The position numbers and the translations under genes are program-made. Under the pieces are notes generated by a model. That model searched no databases. It saw only the letters and a program-made list of their open reading frames with translations, and had not been told where the DNA came from. A DNA stretch of 64,000 bases from Micromonospora thermarum (lineage in GTDB: Bacteria; Actinomycetota; Actinomycetes; Mycobacteriales; Micromonosporaceae), in the NCBI RefSeq assembly GCF_012034245.1, contig NZ_JAATEO010000004.1, forward strand, positions 220,254 to 284,253, written 5' to 3'. Positions 41,813 to 50,793 of the stretch are shown in pieces (the first letter of the stretch is position 1; the number at the start of each line of letters is the position of its first letter).

Positions 41813-43600
41813 TCACTCCTCCGCCTCGCGCGGGGTCGGGGTGCCGGCCGGGGCCGGAGGTGGGGGCTCGGGTGGGCCGGCCGCACGGAGCAGGGCGTTC
41901 AGCCCGGCCCGCCGGGCCACCACGGTCAGCCGGTCGCCGGCCACGATCACCAGACGCCGGTCGGGCGACCAGTCGTACCGCTGGCCGGCGCGCGCGTGGG
42001 CGAGCAGCCGTACGCTCTCCACCCGGCCCACCGCTCCGAGTGGCCGCCCGTCCAGCGCCGACCCGGCGGCCACCGAGACGTCGGTGACCAGGAGGGCGTG
42101 CCGGCCCACGGAGATCGTGGCGATCACGGCGCGGTCGAGCAGCGCGGCGACGAACGAGGGTGCCGCGAGGTACGACACGCTGCGGGAGACGCCGATGCCG
42201 AAGGCCCGCTGGATGCGCTCGGCGAAGTGCCCGTCGAACAGGCGCAGCACGACCTGGACCTCGTCGTTGAGGGCGCGGGCGTTCAGGGCGGCCCGGAGGT
42301 TGGCACCGTCGTCGGTGGAGGCCACGACCAGGGCCTGGCAGGCACCGACCGAGGCGGCGCGCAGCGTCTCCTCCGTCGCGGCGTCCCCCACCACCAGCGG
42401 CACGCCGAGCCGCCGGGCCAGGCCGGCGCCCCGGGCGTCGGGGTTCTTGTCGATGGCGACCACCTCGACGCCGAAGTCGTTGAGCTGGGCCATCACCCGC
42501 ATGCCGATGTTGCCGAGGCCGACGACCACGACGTGGCCGGAGCGCTCGGGCAGGATCCGCCCGGAGTGCAGGGCCAGCCGGGCGTTGACGATGCCGTCGA
42601 CCACCACCGCCGTGATCAGCGGGATCAGTGCCAGCCCGGCGAGGTTGAGCACCACCTGGAGGATCTGTTCGCCGACCGGCTTGCCGGCGTCCGGGTCCTG
42701 CCCGCTGAGGGTAGTGACCAGGGTCAGGTAGAGCGCCTCACCCCAGCCGACGTGGGCGGTGCCCGCGTACAGGCCGCCGAGCACGACGATCACCGCCAGC
42801 AGCACCAGCACCGCGATGCCGATCTTGCGGGTGGCGAAGCTGCGGACCGCCCGCAGCAGCATCGCGATCGGCCGGCGCCGGCGCCGGGCCCGCCGCAGCC
42901 GGCGCGCCGCCACCTCGGTGCCCGGCGGGGCGCCGGTCGCCTCGGCGAGCACCACGTCGGCGCTGCGCTCGTCGGCGGGGAGCACCCGGACCTCCTGCGG
43001 GTCGCTCGTGTCGGCCACCCCGCACACGACGTCCTGGGCGCGTACGTCGTCGCGGCGGGCCACGTAGAGGGTGCGCCCGCCGTGCCGGAAGTGGGTCGGT
43101 GCGACCTCGCCGAGGGCGGCGGCCACGAAGGCGGGGGCGGCCATCGACGCGTCGGAGAGCACCGCCGAGTCGGGGAAGATCTCCCGTACGCCGTTGGCCA
43201 GGCCCGTGTTGAACATGCGCACCACCAGCCGCAGCCGGGGCTCCACCTCCTGCGCGCACAGGGCGGCGTGCATGTTGCCGACGTCGTCCTGGTGCAGCAG
43301 CGCGAGCCCGTCGGCGCCGGCCAGGCCGGCCCGGCGGAACGTCACCTCGTCCAGCCGGTCGGCCCGGATCACCTCGACGCCCTCGATGTCCCGCCCGTCG
43401 GGGCTGTCCGTACGCCGCCGCTCGGGGACGACCAGGGTGACGCGGAGCCGGGCGGTCTGCAGCTCGGTGGCGAGCAGGGCCTTCACCACCCAGTACGCCA
43501 GGGCGTCGTGCCCGCAGATGACGTAGTGCGTCCGGGGATCGCCGTTGCCCCGGAACCGACGGCCGGCCCGCCGCGCGCGATCGAGCAGGGGCTCCGCCAT
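41813..43600 (-). CDS. Two-RCK channel-like protein with non-canonical pore
   Basis: The 595-residue protein carries two TrkA-N (RCK) Rossmann domains with a two-helix pore unit in between. The first is near THYVICGHDALAYWVVKALL; the second near GHVVVVGLGNIGMRVMAQL. TM1 (KIGIAVLVLLAVIVVLGGLYAG), a pore-loop region WGEALYLTLVTTLSGQDPDAG and TM2 lie between. Potassium channels have TVGYGD in the filter; here it reads TTLSGQDPD, so ion selectivity is unclear. RCK-channel-RCK order is unusual and recalls CASTOR-like proteins. Start ATG 43600 with TACGAT 7 nt upstream. Confidence 0.85.
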   Translation of the reverse strand: MAEPLLDRARRAGRRFRGNGDPRTHYVICGHDALAYWVVKALLATELQTARLRVTLVVPERRRTDSPDGRDIEGVEVIRADRLDEVTFRRAGLAGADGLALLHQDDVGNMHAALCAQEVEPRLRLVVRMFNTGLANGVREIFPDSAVLSDASMAAPAFVAAALGEVAPTHFRHGGRTLYVARRDDVRAQDVVCGVADTSDPQEVRVLPADERSADVVLAEATGAPPGTEVAARRLRRARRRRRPIAMLLRAVRSFATRKIGIAVLVLLAVIVVLGGLYAGTAHVGWGEALYLTLVTTLSGQDPDAGKPVGEQILQVVLNLAGLALIPLITAVVVDGIVNARLALHSGRILPERSGHVVVVGLGNIGMRVMAQLNDFGVEVVAIDKNPDARGAGLARRLGVPLVVGDAATEETLRAASVGACQALVVASTDDGANLRAALNARALNDEVQVVLRLFDGHFAERIQRAFGIGVSRSVSYLAAPSFVAALLDRAVIATISVGRHALLVTDVSVAAGSALDGRPLGAVGRVESVRLLAHARAGQRYDWSPDRRLVIVAGDRLTVVARRAGLNALLRAAGPPEPPPPAPAGTPTPREAEE

Positions 43601-43607
43601 GTGCCGC

Positions 43608-43613
43608 ATCGTA
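43608..43613 (-). promoter_or_regulatory. -10 hexamer for the channel-like gene (leaderless)
   Basis: TACGAT on the minus strand lies 7 nt before the ATG at 43600; an upstream ATG at 43609 overlaps the hexamer itself and is thus unlikely. Confidence 0.55.
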
Positions 43614-43686
43614 GTCAGCCGACAGCGGCGCGCGCAGCCCCGCGATCATGACGAATGTCCGACTTCACGGCGGGTAGAGCACCGGC

Positions 43687-44175
43687 ATGCAGACATTCCT
43701 CCCGTATCCGGACTTCCTGGCGAGCGCCCGGGTGCTGGACCAGAAGCGGCTGGGCAAGCAGCGCGTGGAGACCATCCAGGTGCTGCGGGGCCTCACCCGA
43801 CCGACGTACGGGTGGCGCAACCACCCGGCGGTGAAGATGTGGGCCGGGTACGAGGAGGCGCTGACCCGGTACGGGCTGGACATGTGCGCGGTCTGGTCCG
43901 AACCCGGCCGGGCGGACACCTGCGCCGCCACGATGACGACCGACCTCGCCACCGCCTGCGGCATCACCCGCATCCGCGGCCAGGCGGAGCTGGCCGGGGC
44001 CGGCGAGCTGCCGCCCTGGCTGGGCCGCGAGGACCTGCACCTCAGCCACCGGTCGTCCCTGCTGCGCAAGGACCCCGGCCACTACCGCCCGATCTTCGGT
44101 GACGACGTCCCGCCCGACCTGGAGTACGTCTGGCCTCCCTCCGACCGGGAACGTCGCTGTCTGCAAACCGAGTGA
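43687..44175 (+). CDS. MSMEG_6728-family protein (pyrimidine-dimer glycosylase-like)
   Basis: The 162-residue protein begins MQTFLPYPDFLASARVLDQKRLGKQRVE, a pattern shared with small actinobacterial proteins of the MSMEG_6728 family and resembling the N-terminus of T4-type pyrimidine dimer DNA glycosylases. PTYGWRNHPAVKMWAGYEEAL and LHLSHRSSLLRKDPGHYRPIFG support the same fold. A DNA-repair role is plausible but not proved by sequence. It is a stand-alone gene. Confidence 0.8.
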   Translation: MQTFLPYPDFLASARVLDQKRLGKQRVETIQVLRGLTRPTYGWRNHPAVKMWAGYEEALTRYGLDMCAVWSEPGRADTCAATMTTDLATACGITRIRGQAELAGAGELPPWLGREDLHLSHRSSLLRKDPGHYRPIFGDDVPPDLEYVWPPSDRERRCLQTE

Positions 44176-44205
44176 CCGGCGTCGACTTCCGGCAGACTGG
44201 GCCGC

Positions 44206-45732
44206 ATGGCGCTGTCCCAAGTGGTCGGCCGGCTCATCGGCGTACGCCAGCACCTGGTCGACCCCGGCGGCGGTGGCGCACCCCGCGTGCCGCACCCGGT
44301 CCCGGCCGTCGTGGTCGGCGGCGGGATCGCCGGCATGTCGGCGGCCGTGGTGCTCGCCGAACGGGGCGTGCCGGTCACCGTGCTGGAGGCGGCCCCCGCC
44401 CTCGGCGGCCGGCTCGGCGCCTGGCCGGAGGCCCTGCCCGACGGCACGCAGATGAACGAGCACGGATTCCACGCGTTCTTCCGGCAGTACTACAACTGGC
44501 GGTCGATCCTCCGCCGGATCGACCCGGCGCTGGGCTTCCTCAAGCCGATCCCCGGCTACCCGGTCCTCTCCGCCGAGTGGCCCACCGAGGAGTTCGGCCG
44601 GCTCCCGCCCGCTCCCCCGGCGAACCTGCTCACCCTCCTGCTGCGCAGCCCCAGCCTGCGCCTCGCCGACCTGCGCCGCATGGACCGGGACGCCGCGCTG
44701 CCGCTGCTCACCTACGACCCGGACCGCACGTACGCCGAGTTCGACGACACCACCGCCGACGCGCTGCTCGCCTCGCTCAAGCTGCCGGACCGGGCGCGGG
44801 CGATGCTCTTCGAGGTCTTCTCCCACTCGTTCTTCAACCACGAGGCGGAGATGTCGGCCGCCGAGATGATCGCGCAGTTCCACTTCTACCTGCTCGGGAA
44901 CCCGGAGGGGCTCGCGTTCGACTGCCCCGACGAGGACTACGCCACCGCCGTCTGGCAGCCGCTCGCCCGCCACGTCGAGAAGCACGGCGGCCGGATCGTC
45001 ACCGGCACCGCCGCCACCGGGCTGCACCGCGACGCCGCCGGCTGGCGGGTCGAGACCACCGACGGGGCGTACGACGCCCGCCACGTCGTGCTCGCCCTCG
45101 ACCCGCCAGCACTCGCCGCGCTGGTCGCGGCCTCCCCGGCGCTGGTCGAGGTCGCTCCCGAGTTGGTGGCGCGGATGCCCGCCTTCGGCCGGCCCGGCCC
45201 GCCGTACGCGGTGGCGCGCTACTGGTGCGACGGGGACGTGGACCCGGGGCGGGCGGTGTTCAGCGGTGTGTCCCGACAGACCACCCTGGACTCGGTGACG
45301 CTCTACCACCGGCTGGAGAACGAGCCCCGCCGCTGGGCCGAACGCACCGGCGGATCGGTGGTGGAGCTGCACGCGTACGCCTGTGCTGCCGGCGTGCCCG
45401 CCGCGGAGCTGGCCGAGCTGATGTGGGCCGAGCTGGGCACGCTGTGGCCGGAGGCGACCCGGCTGCGGGTCCGCGAACTGCGCGCCCGGGTCGAGGCGCG
45501 GGCGCCGGCGTTCACCCCCGGCAGCCACGCGTGGCGGCCGGGCGTCCGCACCGAGGCCGACGGCCTCTACCTGGCCGGCGACGGGATCCGCACCGAGTTC
45601 CCGAGCGCCCTCATGGAGCGGTCCGCGGCGACCGGCATCATCGCGGCGAACCACATCCTGCGGGCGGAGGGCGGGGCGGCGGAGCCGGTCCGCTCGATCC
45701 GCCCCCGCGGCCTACTGACTCGCCGAACCTGA
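44206..45732 (+). CDS. FAD-dependent oxidoreductase, CrtU/HpnE-like
   Basis: The 508-residue flavoprotein has an N-terminal FAD fold (VVVGGGIAGMSAAVVLAERG, GGRLG), the motif HGFHAFFRQYYNWRSILRR common to carotenoid desaturases/CrtU-like enzymes, and the C-terminal FAD region GLYLAGDGIRTEFPSALMERS. Relatives desaturate or aromatise carotenoids or remove the hydroxyl from hydroxysqualene. No crt or hpn gene is in the window, so the substrate is unknown. The ATG at 44206 has CAGACT 7 nt upstream (leaderless). Confidence 0.85.
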   Translation: MALSQVVGRLIGVRQHLVDPGGGGAPRVPHPVPAVVVGGGIAGMSAAVVLAERGVPVTVLEAAPALGGRLGAWPEALPDGTQMNEHGFHAFFRQYYNWRSILRRIDPALGFLKPIPGYPVLSAEWPTEEFGRLPPAPPANLLTLLLRSPSLRLADLRRMDRDAALPLLTYDPDRTYAEFDDTTADALLASLKLPDRARAMLFEVFSHSFFNHEAEMSAAEMIAQFHFYLLGNPEGLAFDCPDEDYATAVWQPLARHVEKHGGRIVTGTAATGLHRDAAGWRVETTDGAYDARHVVLALDPPALAALVAASPALVEVAPELVARMPAFGRPGPPYAVARYWCDGDVDPGRAVFSGVSRQTTLDSVTLYHRLENEPRRWAERTGGSVVELHAYACAAGVPAAELAELMWAELGTLWPEATRLRVRELRARVEARAPAFTPGSHAWRPGVRTEADGLYLAGDGIRTEFPSALMERSAATGIIAANHILRAEGGAAEPVRSIRPRGLLTRRT

Positions 45733-46113
45733 CCGGCCCGACCGGCCGTCCCTGTCGCCCGCCACGCTTCCCGCCCCGTTGATCATGGTGTTGGCGGGTG
45801 AGCTGATCTCCAAATCACCCGCCAACATCATGATCGACGTGCGTCACCGGCGGGGCGGAGATCGAAATGCGTTGCCCGGGTTCACCAGCCGCACCTACCG
45901 TGATCGCGCAAGGACAACCACCGCTGCGGGAGCTGTTCATGTCGATGTCGCACGTCAGCCGTGTGCCGTCGGTGCAGCCCGGCGACGGTTGCCGTGCCGG
46001 TGGAGGTGGCCGGCCCGACTGACGCGTACCCACGTCGAGCCGCCCGTCCGCCGCAGCAGGACCGGGCGGCTCCCGTCGTCCGGGGGGACCGCCAGTCAGG
46101 GAGGGAGATTCCG
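45733..46113. other. Intergenic region with REP-like repeat
   Basis: These 381 nt hold the inverted repeat at 45778-45838. From 45839 to 46080 I see open frames of low conservation but no convincing gene. The last 30 nt include the ribosome-binding site of the HNH gene. Confidence 0.5.
45778..45838. repeat. REP-like inverted repeat, 24-nt arms
   Basis: The left arm (45778-45801, containing GATCATGGTGTTGGCGGG) and right arm (45815-45838) pair with 2 mismatches around a 13-nt spacer. This family of GATCATG...TTGGCGGG hairpins is typical of intergenic repeats in Micromonospora-type genomes. It lies 45 bp after the oxidoreductase stop. Confidence 0.65.
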
Positions 46114-46557
46114 GTGAACGCCGTCCTCGTCGTCAACGCCGACCTCGGCCCGCTGCACCGGGTCACCGTCCAGCACGCGATCCGGATGCTCTGCCGCCGG
46201 GTCGCCGAGATCCACGAGGCCGAGCCGGACCGGGTGATCGGCGTGTTCCCGGTTCCCCGGGTGGTGCGGCTCGTCCGGTACGTGGTGACCCGCTGGCGGT
46301 TCAGCGCCGGCCCCGCCTGGTCGCGGGCCGGTGTGCTGCGGCGGGACGGCCGGTGCTGCGCGTACTGCGGCGGCCCGGCCAGCACCATCGACCACATCCT
46401 GCCCCGCTCGCGCGGCGGCCGGAACACGTGGCGGAACACGACGGCCGCCTGCTACGAATGCAACCAGCGCAAGGGTGACCGGACGCCCGCCGAGGCGGGC
46501 ATGCCGCTGCGGCGCGAGCCGGTGACCCCGACCTGGGCCGCGCTCGCGGGGCGGTGA
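46114..46557 (+). CDS. HNH endonuclease
   Basis: The 147-residue protein has a complete HNH nuclease domain at the C-terminus: CAYCGG, then TIDHILPRSRGGRNTWRNTTAACYECNQRKGDRTP region (His, Asn, His-like and two CxxC zinc knuckles). The N-terminal 80 residues are of the VLVVNADLGPLHRVTVQHAIRML type seen in small solitary actinobacterial HNH proteins. No mobile element or methylase is near. GTG at 46114 with GGGAG upstream. Confidence 0.92.
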   Translation: MNAVLVVNADLGPLHRVTVQHAIRMLCRRVAEIHEAEPDRVIGVFPVPRVVRLVRYVVTRWRFSAGPAWSRAGVLRRDGRCCAYCGGPASTIDHILPRSRGGRNTWRNTTAACYECNQRKGDRTPAEAGMPLRREPVTPTWAALAGR

Positions 46558-46596
46558 CCGACCGGCCGGCGGGGTACGGGGGGCCGCGTCGGGAGG

Positions 46597-48150
46597 CTAC
46601 GACCTGGGCGCGGCACCCGCCGGCCTCCCTCCGGTGACCGGCCGGCCCGGCTCGGTCACCGGAGGGTCCTCCTGCACCCGGGCCACCGGCCGGCCGTTGG
46701 CGCACCGGGCGGTGACGACGCTGCGGCTGCCGGCGGACACCAGCTCGACCCGCACCTCCCGTGCGGGGCCGGGCTCGTACTGCCCGAGCTGGTGGCCGGC
46801 TGCCGGTGCGACGTCCACGATCAGTGCCGTCCTCCCGTCGCAGCGGACCGAGACGGTGCCGCCGCGCGCCACGACCTCGGTCGGGGACGGGCCCCCGGTC
46901 GACGGGGCGCCCGTCGCACCACCGGTGGGTGTCGAGCCGGTGCCCGGGACGGCGGTGGAGGTCGGCACCGGGATGGACCGGACCGCCGAGGAGGCCGCCG
47001 GTGCGCCGGGCCGACTGGACGGCCCTGGCGCGTCGCCGGTGACCGGCAACGCCACGCTCGACGTGCCGCTCGTACCGAGACCGGTCTCCGGCTCCTCGAT
47101 CGTGCCGGGCCGCCGGAACGCCGGGCTCCCGAGCGTGCCGGCGAGCGCCACCGCGCCGAGCATCGCGGCGGCGACCGCGACGAGAAGGCGGGTGCCGTAC
47201 CGGGTCCGGCGGGCTGCCGTCGCCGGGCGACCCTCCGGCGCGGTCACCAGCGGTCGTAGGGCGGGACCGGCCGGCGGGGACGCGTCGGAGGACCGGTCGG
47301 GCGCCTCCTCCGGGGCGTCGCCCGTCTCGGGTCCGGGCATCCGGAGCAGCGCCCCGGTCAGGATGCGCGCCGCCTCCGCGGCCGTGGGCCGGTCCGCCGG
47401 GTTCTTCGCCAGGCACCGCCGGTAGAGGCGACCCACCTCGGACGGCACCCCGTCGACGTCGGGCAGCGGCCCCGGCTCGTCGTACGCGTGGGCACGCAGG
47501 AAACCGGTCCGGGTCCTCCGCCGCCACGGAAGCCGGCCGACGAGCACGTGGTGGACGAGCAGGCCGAGCGCGTACACGTCGGCGGCGGACAGCACCTCCC
47601 CCGCGGCGAGCCGCTCCGGTGCGGTGTAGGCCGGGGTCCCGAGGAGTCGCCCCTCCACGTCGATCTCGGGCTGCCCGACGCCGGCGGCGATGCCGAAGTC
47701 GAGGACCTTGGCCCCGGTCGGGGTCAACATCACGTTCTCGGGCTTCACGTCCCGGTGCACCAGATGCTGGGCGTGTGCCGCGGCCAGGCCGGCGGCCACG
47801 TCCGCGCACACCCGCAGGGCGTCCCTCGGCGGCAGCGGACCGGTGGTGAGGCGCCGCGCGAGCGTGGTGCCGGTGAGCAGTTCCATGACGACGAAGGGAA
47901 CCCGGTCCCCGGCGAGCGGGGACTCCCCGAAGTCGTACACGTTGGTGAGGTTGGGGTGCGACATCCGGGCCGCCGCCTTCGCCTCCGCGCGGATCCGCCA
48001 CCGGGCGGCCGGGTCGGTCGCGGTGAGGACCTTCACCGCCACGTCCCGTTCCAGCACCTCGTCGTGGGCCCGCCAGACGGTCGACATCCCGCCCGTGCCG
48101 AGACGATCGGTCAGGCGGTAGCGGCCTGCGAGCAACTGATCACGCTGCAC
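46597..48150 (-). CDS. Membrane Ser/Thr protein kinase (Pkn family)
   Basis: The 517-residue protein has a kinase domain (about 10-270): the glycine loop GTGGMSTVW, Lys40 in AVKVL, catalytic HRDVKPEN, DFGIA and YTAPE. A juxtamembrane linker is followed by one membrane helix (LLVAVAAAMLGAVALAG) and a Ser/Thr/Pro-rich outer part of about 170 residues with two Cys. It has no PASTA repeats. The GTG at 48150 has CAGGCT 7 nt upstream (leaderless). Its neighbours give no clue to the target. Confidence 0.92.
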   Translation of the reverse strand: MQRDQLLAGRYRLTDRLGTGGMSTVWRAHDEVLERDVAVKVLTATDPAARWRIRAEAKAAARMSHPNLTNVYDFGESPLAGDRVPFVVMELLTGTTLARRLTTGPLPPRDALRVCADVAAGLAAAHAQHLVHRDVKPENVMLTPTGAKVLDFGIAAGVGQPEIDVEGRLLGTPAYTAPERLAAGEVLSAADVYALGLLVHHVLVGRLPWRRRTRTGFLRAHAYDEPGPLPDVDGVPSEVGRLYRRCLAKNPADRPTAAEAARILTGALLRMPGPETGDAPEEAPDRSSDASPPAGPALRPLVTAPEGRPATAARRTRYGTRLLVAVAAAMLGAVALAGTLGSPAFRRPGTIEEPETGLGTSGTSSVALPVTGDAPGPSSRPGAPAASSAVRSIPVPTSTAVPGTGSTPTGGATGAPSTGGPSPTEVVARGGTVSVRCDGRTALIVDVAPAAGHQLGQYEPGPAREVRVELVSAGSRSVVTARCANGRPVARVQEDPPVTEPGRPVTGGRPAGAAPRS

Positions 48151-48281
48151 GGTGGACAGCCTGCCAGAGCCGCCGACGTATGGCACGACCCGGAATCCGT
48201 CGACTCGCGTCGATCCAGATCGACGGAGTGCCGGACCGTCCCGTGTGGCCCGGCTCGTCGTCGGCGCACGACGTGACGCGG

Positions 48282-49052
48282 TCAGGCGACCGGCGGCGTC
48301 CAGGCGAAGCGGGCCGGGCGGCGTTCGTTGGCGGCGGCCACGCCCTCGCGGGCCTCGCCACTGGCCCGGACCTGCCCGTGCCACCAGGCGATCCGGTCGG
48401 CGTCCGCGCGGCCGTCGACGATCTCCTTGGCGGCGGCGACGGTGAGCTGCGAGCGGGCCGCCACCGCCGAGGTGATCTCGTCCACCCGGGCGGCCAGCCG
48501 GTCGGCGGGCAGCACCTCGTCGACCAGCCCGATCCGCAACGCCCGCTCGGTGTCGATCAGCTCCGACGTGAAGAGCAGGTGCTTCGCGGCGGACGGACCG
48601 ACCAGCCGGGTCAGCCGCCGCGTGGTGGGCGCCGGGTAGACCAGGCCCAGCCGTGCCGGCGGTACGCCGAACCGCGCGTCGCCGGCGGCGATCCGCAGGT
48701 CGCAGGCGACGGCGAGCTGGCACCCGCCACCCACGCAGGCGCCCCGGATCGCGGCGACGGTCGGCTTCGCGAAGGCGGCGAGCCGCTCCTCCGCCTCCAC
48801 GGCGATGCTGGCGTCACCGGCGTCCAGCAGTTCGTCGAGGTCGCCGAGGTCCGCCCCGGCGCAGAAGGTGCCGTCCGCGCCGGTGAGCACCAGGGCCCGC
48901 ACGGCCGGGTCGGCCGCCAGGCGGTCCAGCACCTCCGGCAGTTGCCGCCACATCGCGGCGGTCATCGCGTTGCGCCGGGCCGGGTTGTGGATCACCACCG
49001 TCGCCACCGCACCGGTCACCTCGACGAGGAGTTCCGCGTCCGCCACCGCCAC
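48282..49052 (-). CDS. Enoyl-CoA hydratase/isomerase family protein
   Basis: The 256-residue crotonase-fold protein has NPARRNAMTAAMW, AFCAGADLGDL (oxyanion hole region) and KPTVAAIRGACVGGGCQLAVACDLRIA, with a Glu-poor active site typical of enoyl-CoA hydratase/isomerase. The GTG at 49052 has GGAGGGA upstream and gives normal length; upstream starts add unconserved residues. Substrate unknown; LysR lies upstream on the same strand, 89 nt away. Confidence 0.88.
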   Translation of the reverse strand: MAVADAELLVEVTGAVATVVIHNPARRNAMTAAMWRQLPEVLDRLAADPAVRALVLTGADGTFCAGADLGDLDELLDAGDASIAVEAEERLAAFAKPTVAAIRGACVGGGCQLAVACDLRIAAGDARFGVPPARLGLVYPAPTTRRLTRLVGPSAAKHLLFTSELIDTERALRIGLVDEVLPADRLAARVDEITSAVAARSQLTVAAAKEIVDGRADADRIAWWHGQVRASGEAREGVAAANERRPARFAWTPPVA

Positions 49053-49141
49053 TCTCCCTCCGCCCGGCCGGGTCACCGCCGGCCCCGGTTCGGCGACCAT
49101 ATCGGCGCGGACTCCGCCCCGGGCGCGGTGAGTGGCGCCCG

Positions 49142-50026
49142 TCACCAGCCGGCGGCCGCCGCCAGCAGCGTCCGGCGTACCGCCTGGACCTCACGCCGGC
49201 CGGCCGCCGGCGGGCGGGTGGCGAGGAACAGCGTGTTGAGCGGGGGCACGGCCGGTCGCAGCAGCGCCACCAGCTCGCCGGAGGCCAGGTGCCGGTCGCA
49301 CAGGTACGTCGGCAGCACGCTCGCCCCGGCACCGGCCACGACCGCGCCGAGCACCGCCCGCAGGTCGGCCACCACCAGATTCGGCGTACGGGTCAGCCGG
49401 GTGTCGAAGACCGTACGCCACCAGCGGCGCAGGATCGGGGCCTCCTCGGCGTACGCGACCAGCGGCACCTCCCGCAGCGCGGACGGGGTGACCGGGGTCG
49501 GCAGCCGGTCCCGCCACGCCGGGGCGGCGACCAGCGCGAACTCCTCGTCGTAGAGCGGCTCGGTGGTCAGCCCGCGCCGGCGCGGGCGCACGCTGGTCAC
49601 CGCGAGGTCGAGCCGGCCGGTGGCGAGATCGTCGGCCAGCCGCTCGGGCAGACCGGCGGTGACCCGCAGCTCCAGCCCGTCGGCCACCGGACCCGCGAGC
49701 GCCGGCACCACCCGCTCGGCCAGGAACTCGGCCGGCCCGCCGAGGAAGACCGTCCGGGGGTACGGCTCGGCCGGGTCCTCGGCCAGGACCTCGTCCAGCC
49801 GGTCCAGCGGCTCGGCGACCCGCCGGGCCAACTCGTCCCCGGCGGCTGTGGGGGCCACTCCCCGGGGCAGGCGCTCGAAGAGGGGCCGGCCCACCGCCTC
49901 CTCCAGCGCCCGCAACTGCGCGGTGACGGTCGGCTGGGCGAGCCCGAGCAGCTGCGCCCCGCCGGTGACCGACCCGGTGCGGTGGACGGCGAGGAAGCTG
50001 CGGAGCAGGTCGAGCGAGACCTTCAC
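49142..50026 (-). CDS. LysR-family transcriptional regulator
   Basis: The 294-residue protein has an N-terminal winged helix (LLRSFLAVHRTGSVTGGAQLLGLAQPTVTAQL) and a LysR substrate-binding domain. It is divergent from the DJ-1/Hsp31 gene, whose promoter it most likely controls. The GTG at 50026 has TAGGTT 7 nt upstream on the minus strand. Between the two genes GGAAACC and GGGTTCC form an imperfect inverted repeat (50031-50052 region), a candidate LysR box. Confidence 0.88.
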   Translation of the reverse strand: MKVSLDLLRSFLAVHRTGSVTGGAQLLGLAQPTVTAQLRALEEAVGRPLFERLPRGVAPTAAGDELARRVAEPLDRLDEVLAEDPAEPYPRTVFLGGPAEFLAERVVPALAGPVADGLELRVTAGLPERLADDLATGRLDLAVTSVRPRRRGLTTEPLYDEEFALVAAPAWRDRLPTPVTPSALREVPLVAYAEEAPILRRWWRTVFDTRLTRTPNLVVADLRAVLGAVVAGAGASVLPTYLCDRHLASGELVALLRPAVPPLNTLFLATRPPAAGRREVQAVRRTLLAAAAGW

Positions 50027-50033
50027 ATCAGGA

Positions 50034-50039
50034 AACCTA
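50034..50039 (-). promoter_or_regulatory. -10 hexamer for lysR (leaderless)
   Basis: TAGGTT on the minus strand lies 7 nt before the GTG at 50026. It falls inside the imperfect inverted repeat that may be the LysR operator. Confidence 0.5.
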
Positions 50040-50098
50040 TCGCAGGGGTTCCCGTTGTCTATTGGTCAGCTATGGACCGGCGCGCCAGCATGGTCGGC

Positions 50099-50761
50099 AT
50101 GACTCGTGCACTCATCGCCCTGACCAGTCACCGTCAGCTCGGGAACACCGGCCGGGAGACCGGCTTCTACGTCGGTGAGGCCGCGGAACCGTGGGAGGTG
50201 TTCCGGGCCGCCGGATGGGACGTCGACCTCGTCTCCGTGGCCGGCGGCCAGCCGCCGGTGGACGGCCACGACCCGGACGACGCGACCCAGAACGCCTTCC
50301 TCGCCGCCGCCGGCGTCGAGAACACGCCGAAGGCGGCCGAGGTCGACCCGTCCGGGTACGACGTGATCGTGTTCGCGGGCGGCCACGGCACCATGTGGGA
50401 CTTCCCCGACGACCCGGACCTGGCCCGGATCGCCGCCTCGATCTACGAGCGCGGCGGTGTCGTCGCGGCGGTCTGCCACGGCCCCAGTGCCCTCGTGAAC
50501 CTGCGCCTCTCGGACGGCTCGCACCTGGTCGCGGGCAAGCGGGTGGCCGGCTTCACCAACGAGGAGGAGGCCGCCGTCGGGCTGACCGACGAGGTGCCGT
50601 TCCTGCTCGCCGACAAGCTCGCCGAGGCCGGCGCCACGCACGTCCCGGCCCCGAACTTCACCGAGCAGGTCGTCGTCGACGGCCGCCTGGTCACCGGCCA
50701 GAACCCGCAGTCCGCCCGCGCGCTGGCCGAAGCGTTGGTGAAGGCCGTCCAGGCGGCCTGA
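50099..50761 (+). CDS. DJ-1/PfpI superfamily protein (Hsp31/glyoxalase III-like)
   Basis: The 220-residue protein has the nucleophile Cys126 in AVCHGPSAL and the supporting Glu region ETGFYVGEAAEPWEVF at the N-terminus, as in Hsp31-type glyoxalase III enzymes and related type 1 glutamine amidotransferase-like proteins. It probably detoxifies methylglyoxal or acts in stress. ATG 50099 with CAGCAT 7 nt upstream. The divergent LysR gene likely controls it. Confidence 0.88.
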   Translation: MTRALIALTSHRQLGNTGRETGFYVGEAAEPWEVFRAAGWDVDLVSVAGGQPPVDGHDPDDATQNAFLAAAGVENTPKAAEVDPSGYDVIVFAGGHGTMWDFPDDPDLARIAASIYERGGVVAAVCHGPSALVNLRLSDGSHLVAGKRVAGFTNEEEAAVGLTDEVPFLLADKLAEAGATHVPAPNFTEQVVVDGRLVTGQNPQSARALAEALVKAVQAA

Positions 50762-50793
50762 CGCAACGGGCCTGATCACGCCGGACCCCTGAA

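Noticed and set aside
48151..48723. N-terminal extension of the Ser/Thr kinase frame
   Set aside because: It overlaps the enoyl-CoA hydratase gene in another frame; the GTG at 48150 lies just before the kinase domain and has a CAGGCT hexamer.
50066..50793. Continuation of the ltrA frame as a 437-residue protein
   Set aside because: This part is the antisense of the DJ-1 gene with no LtrA similarity, so I treat the gene as truncated.
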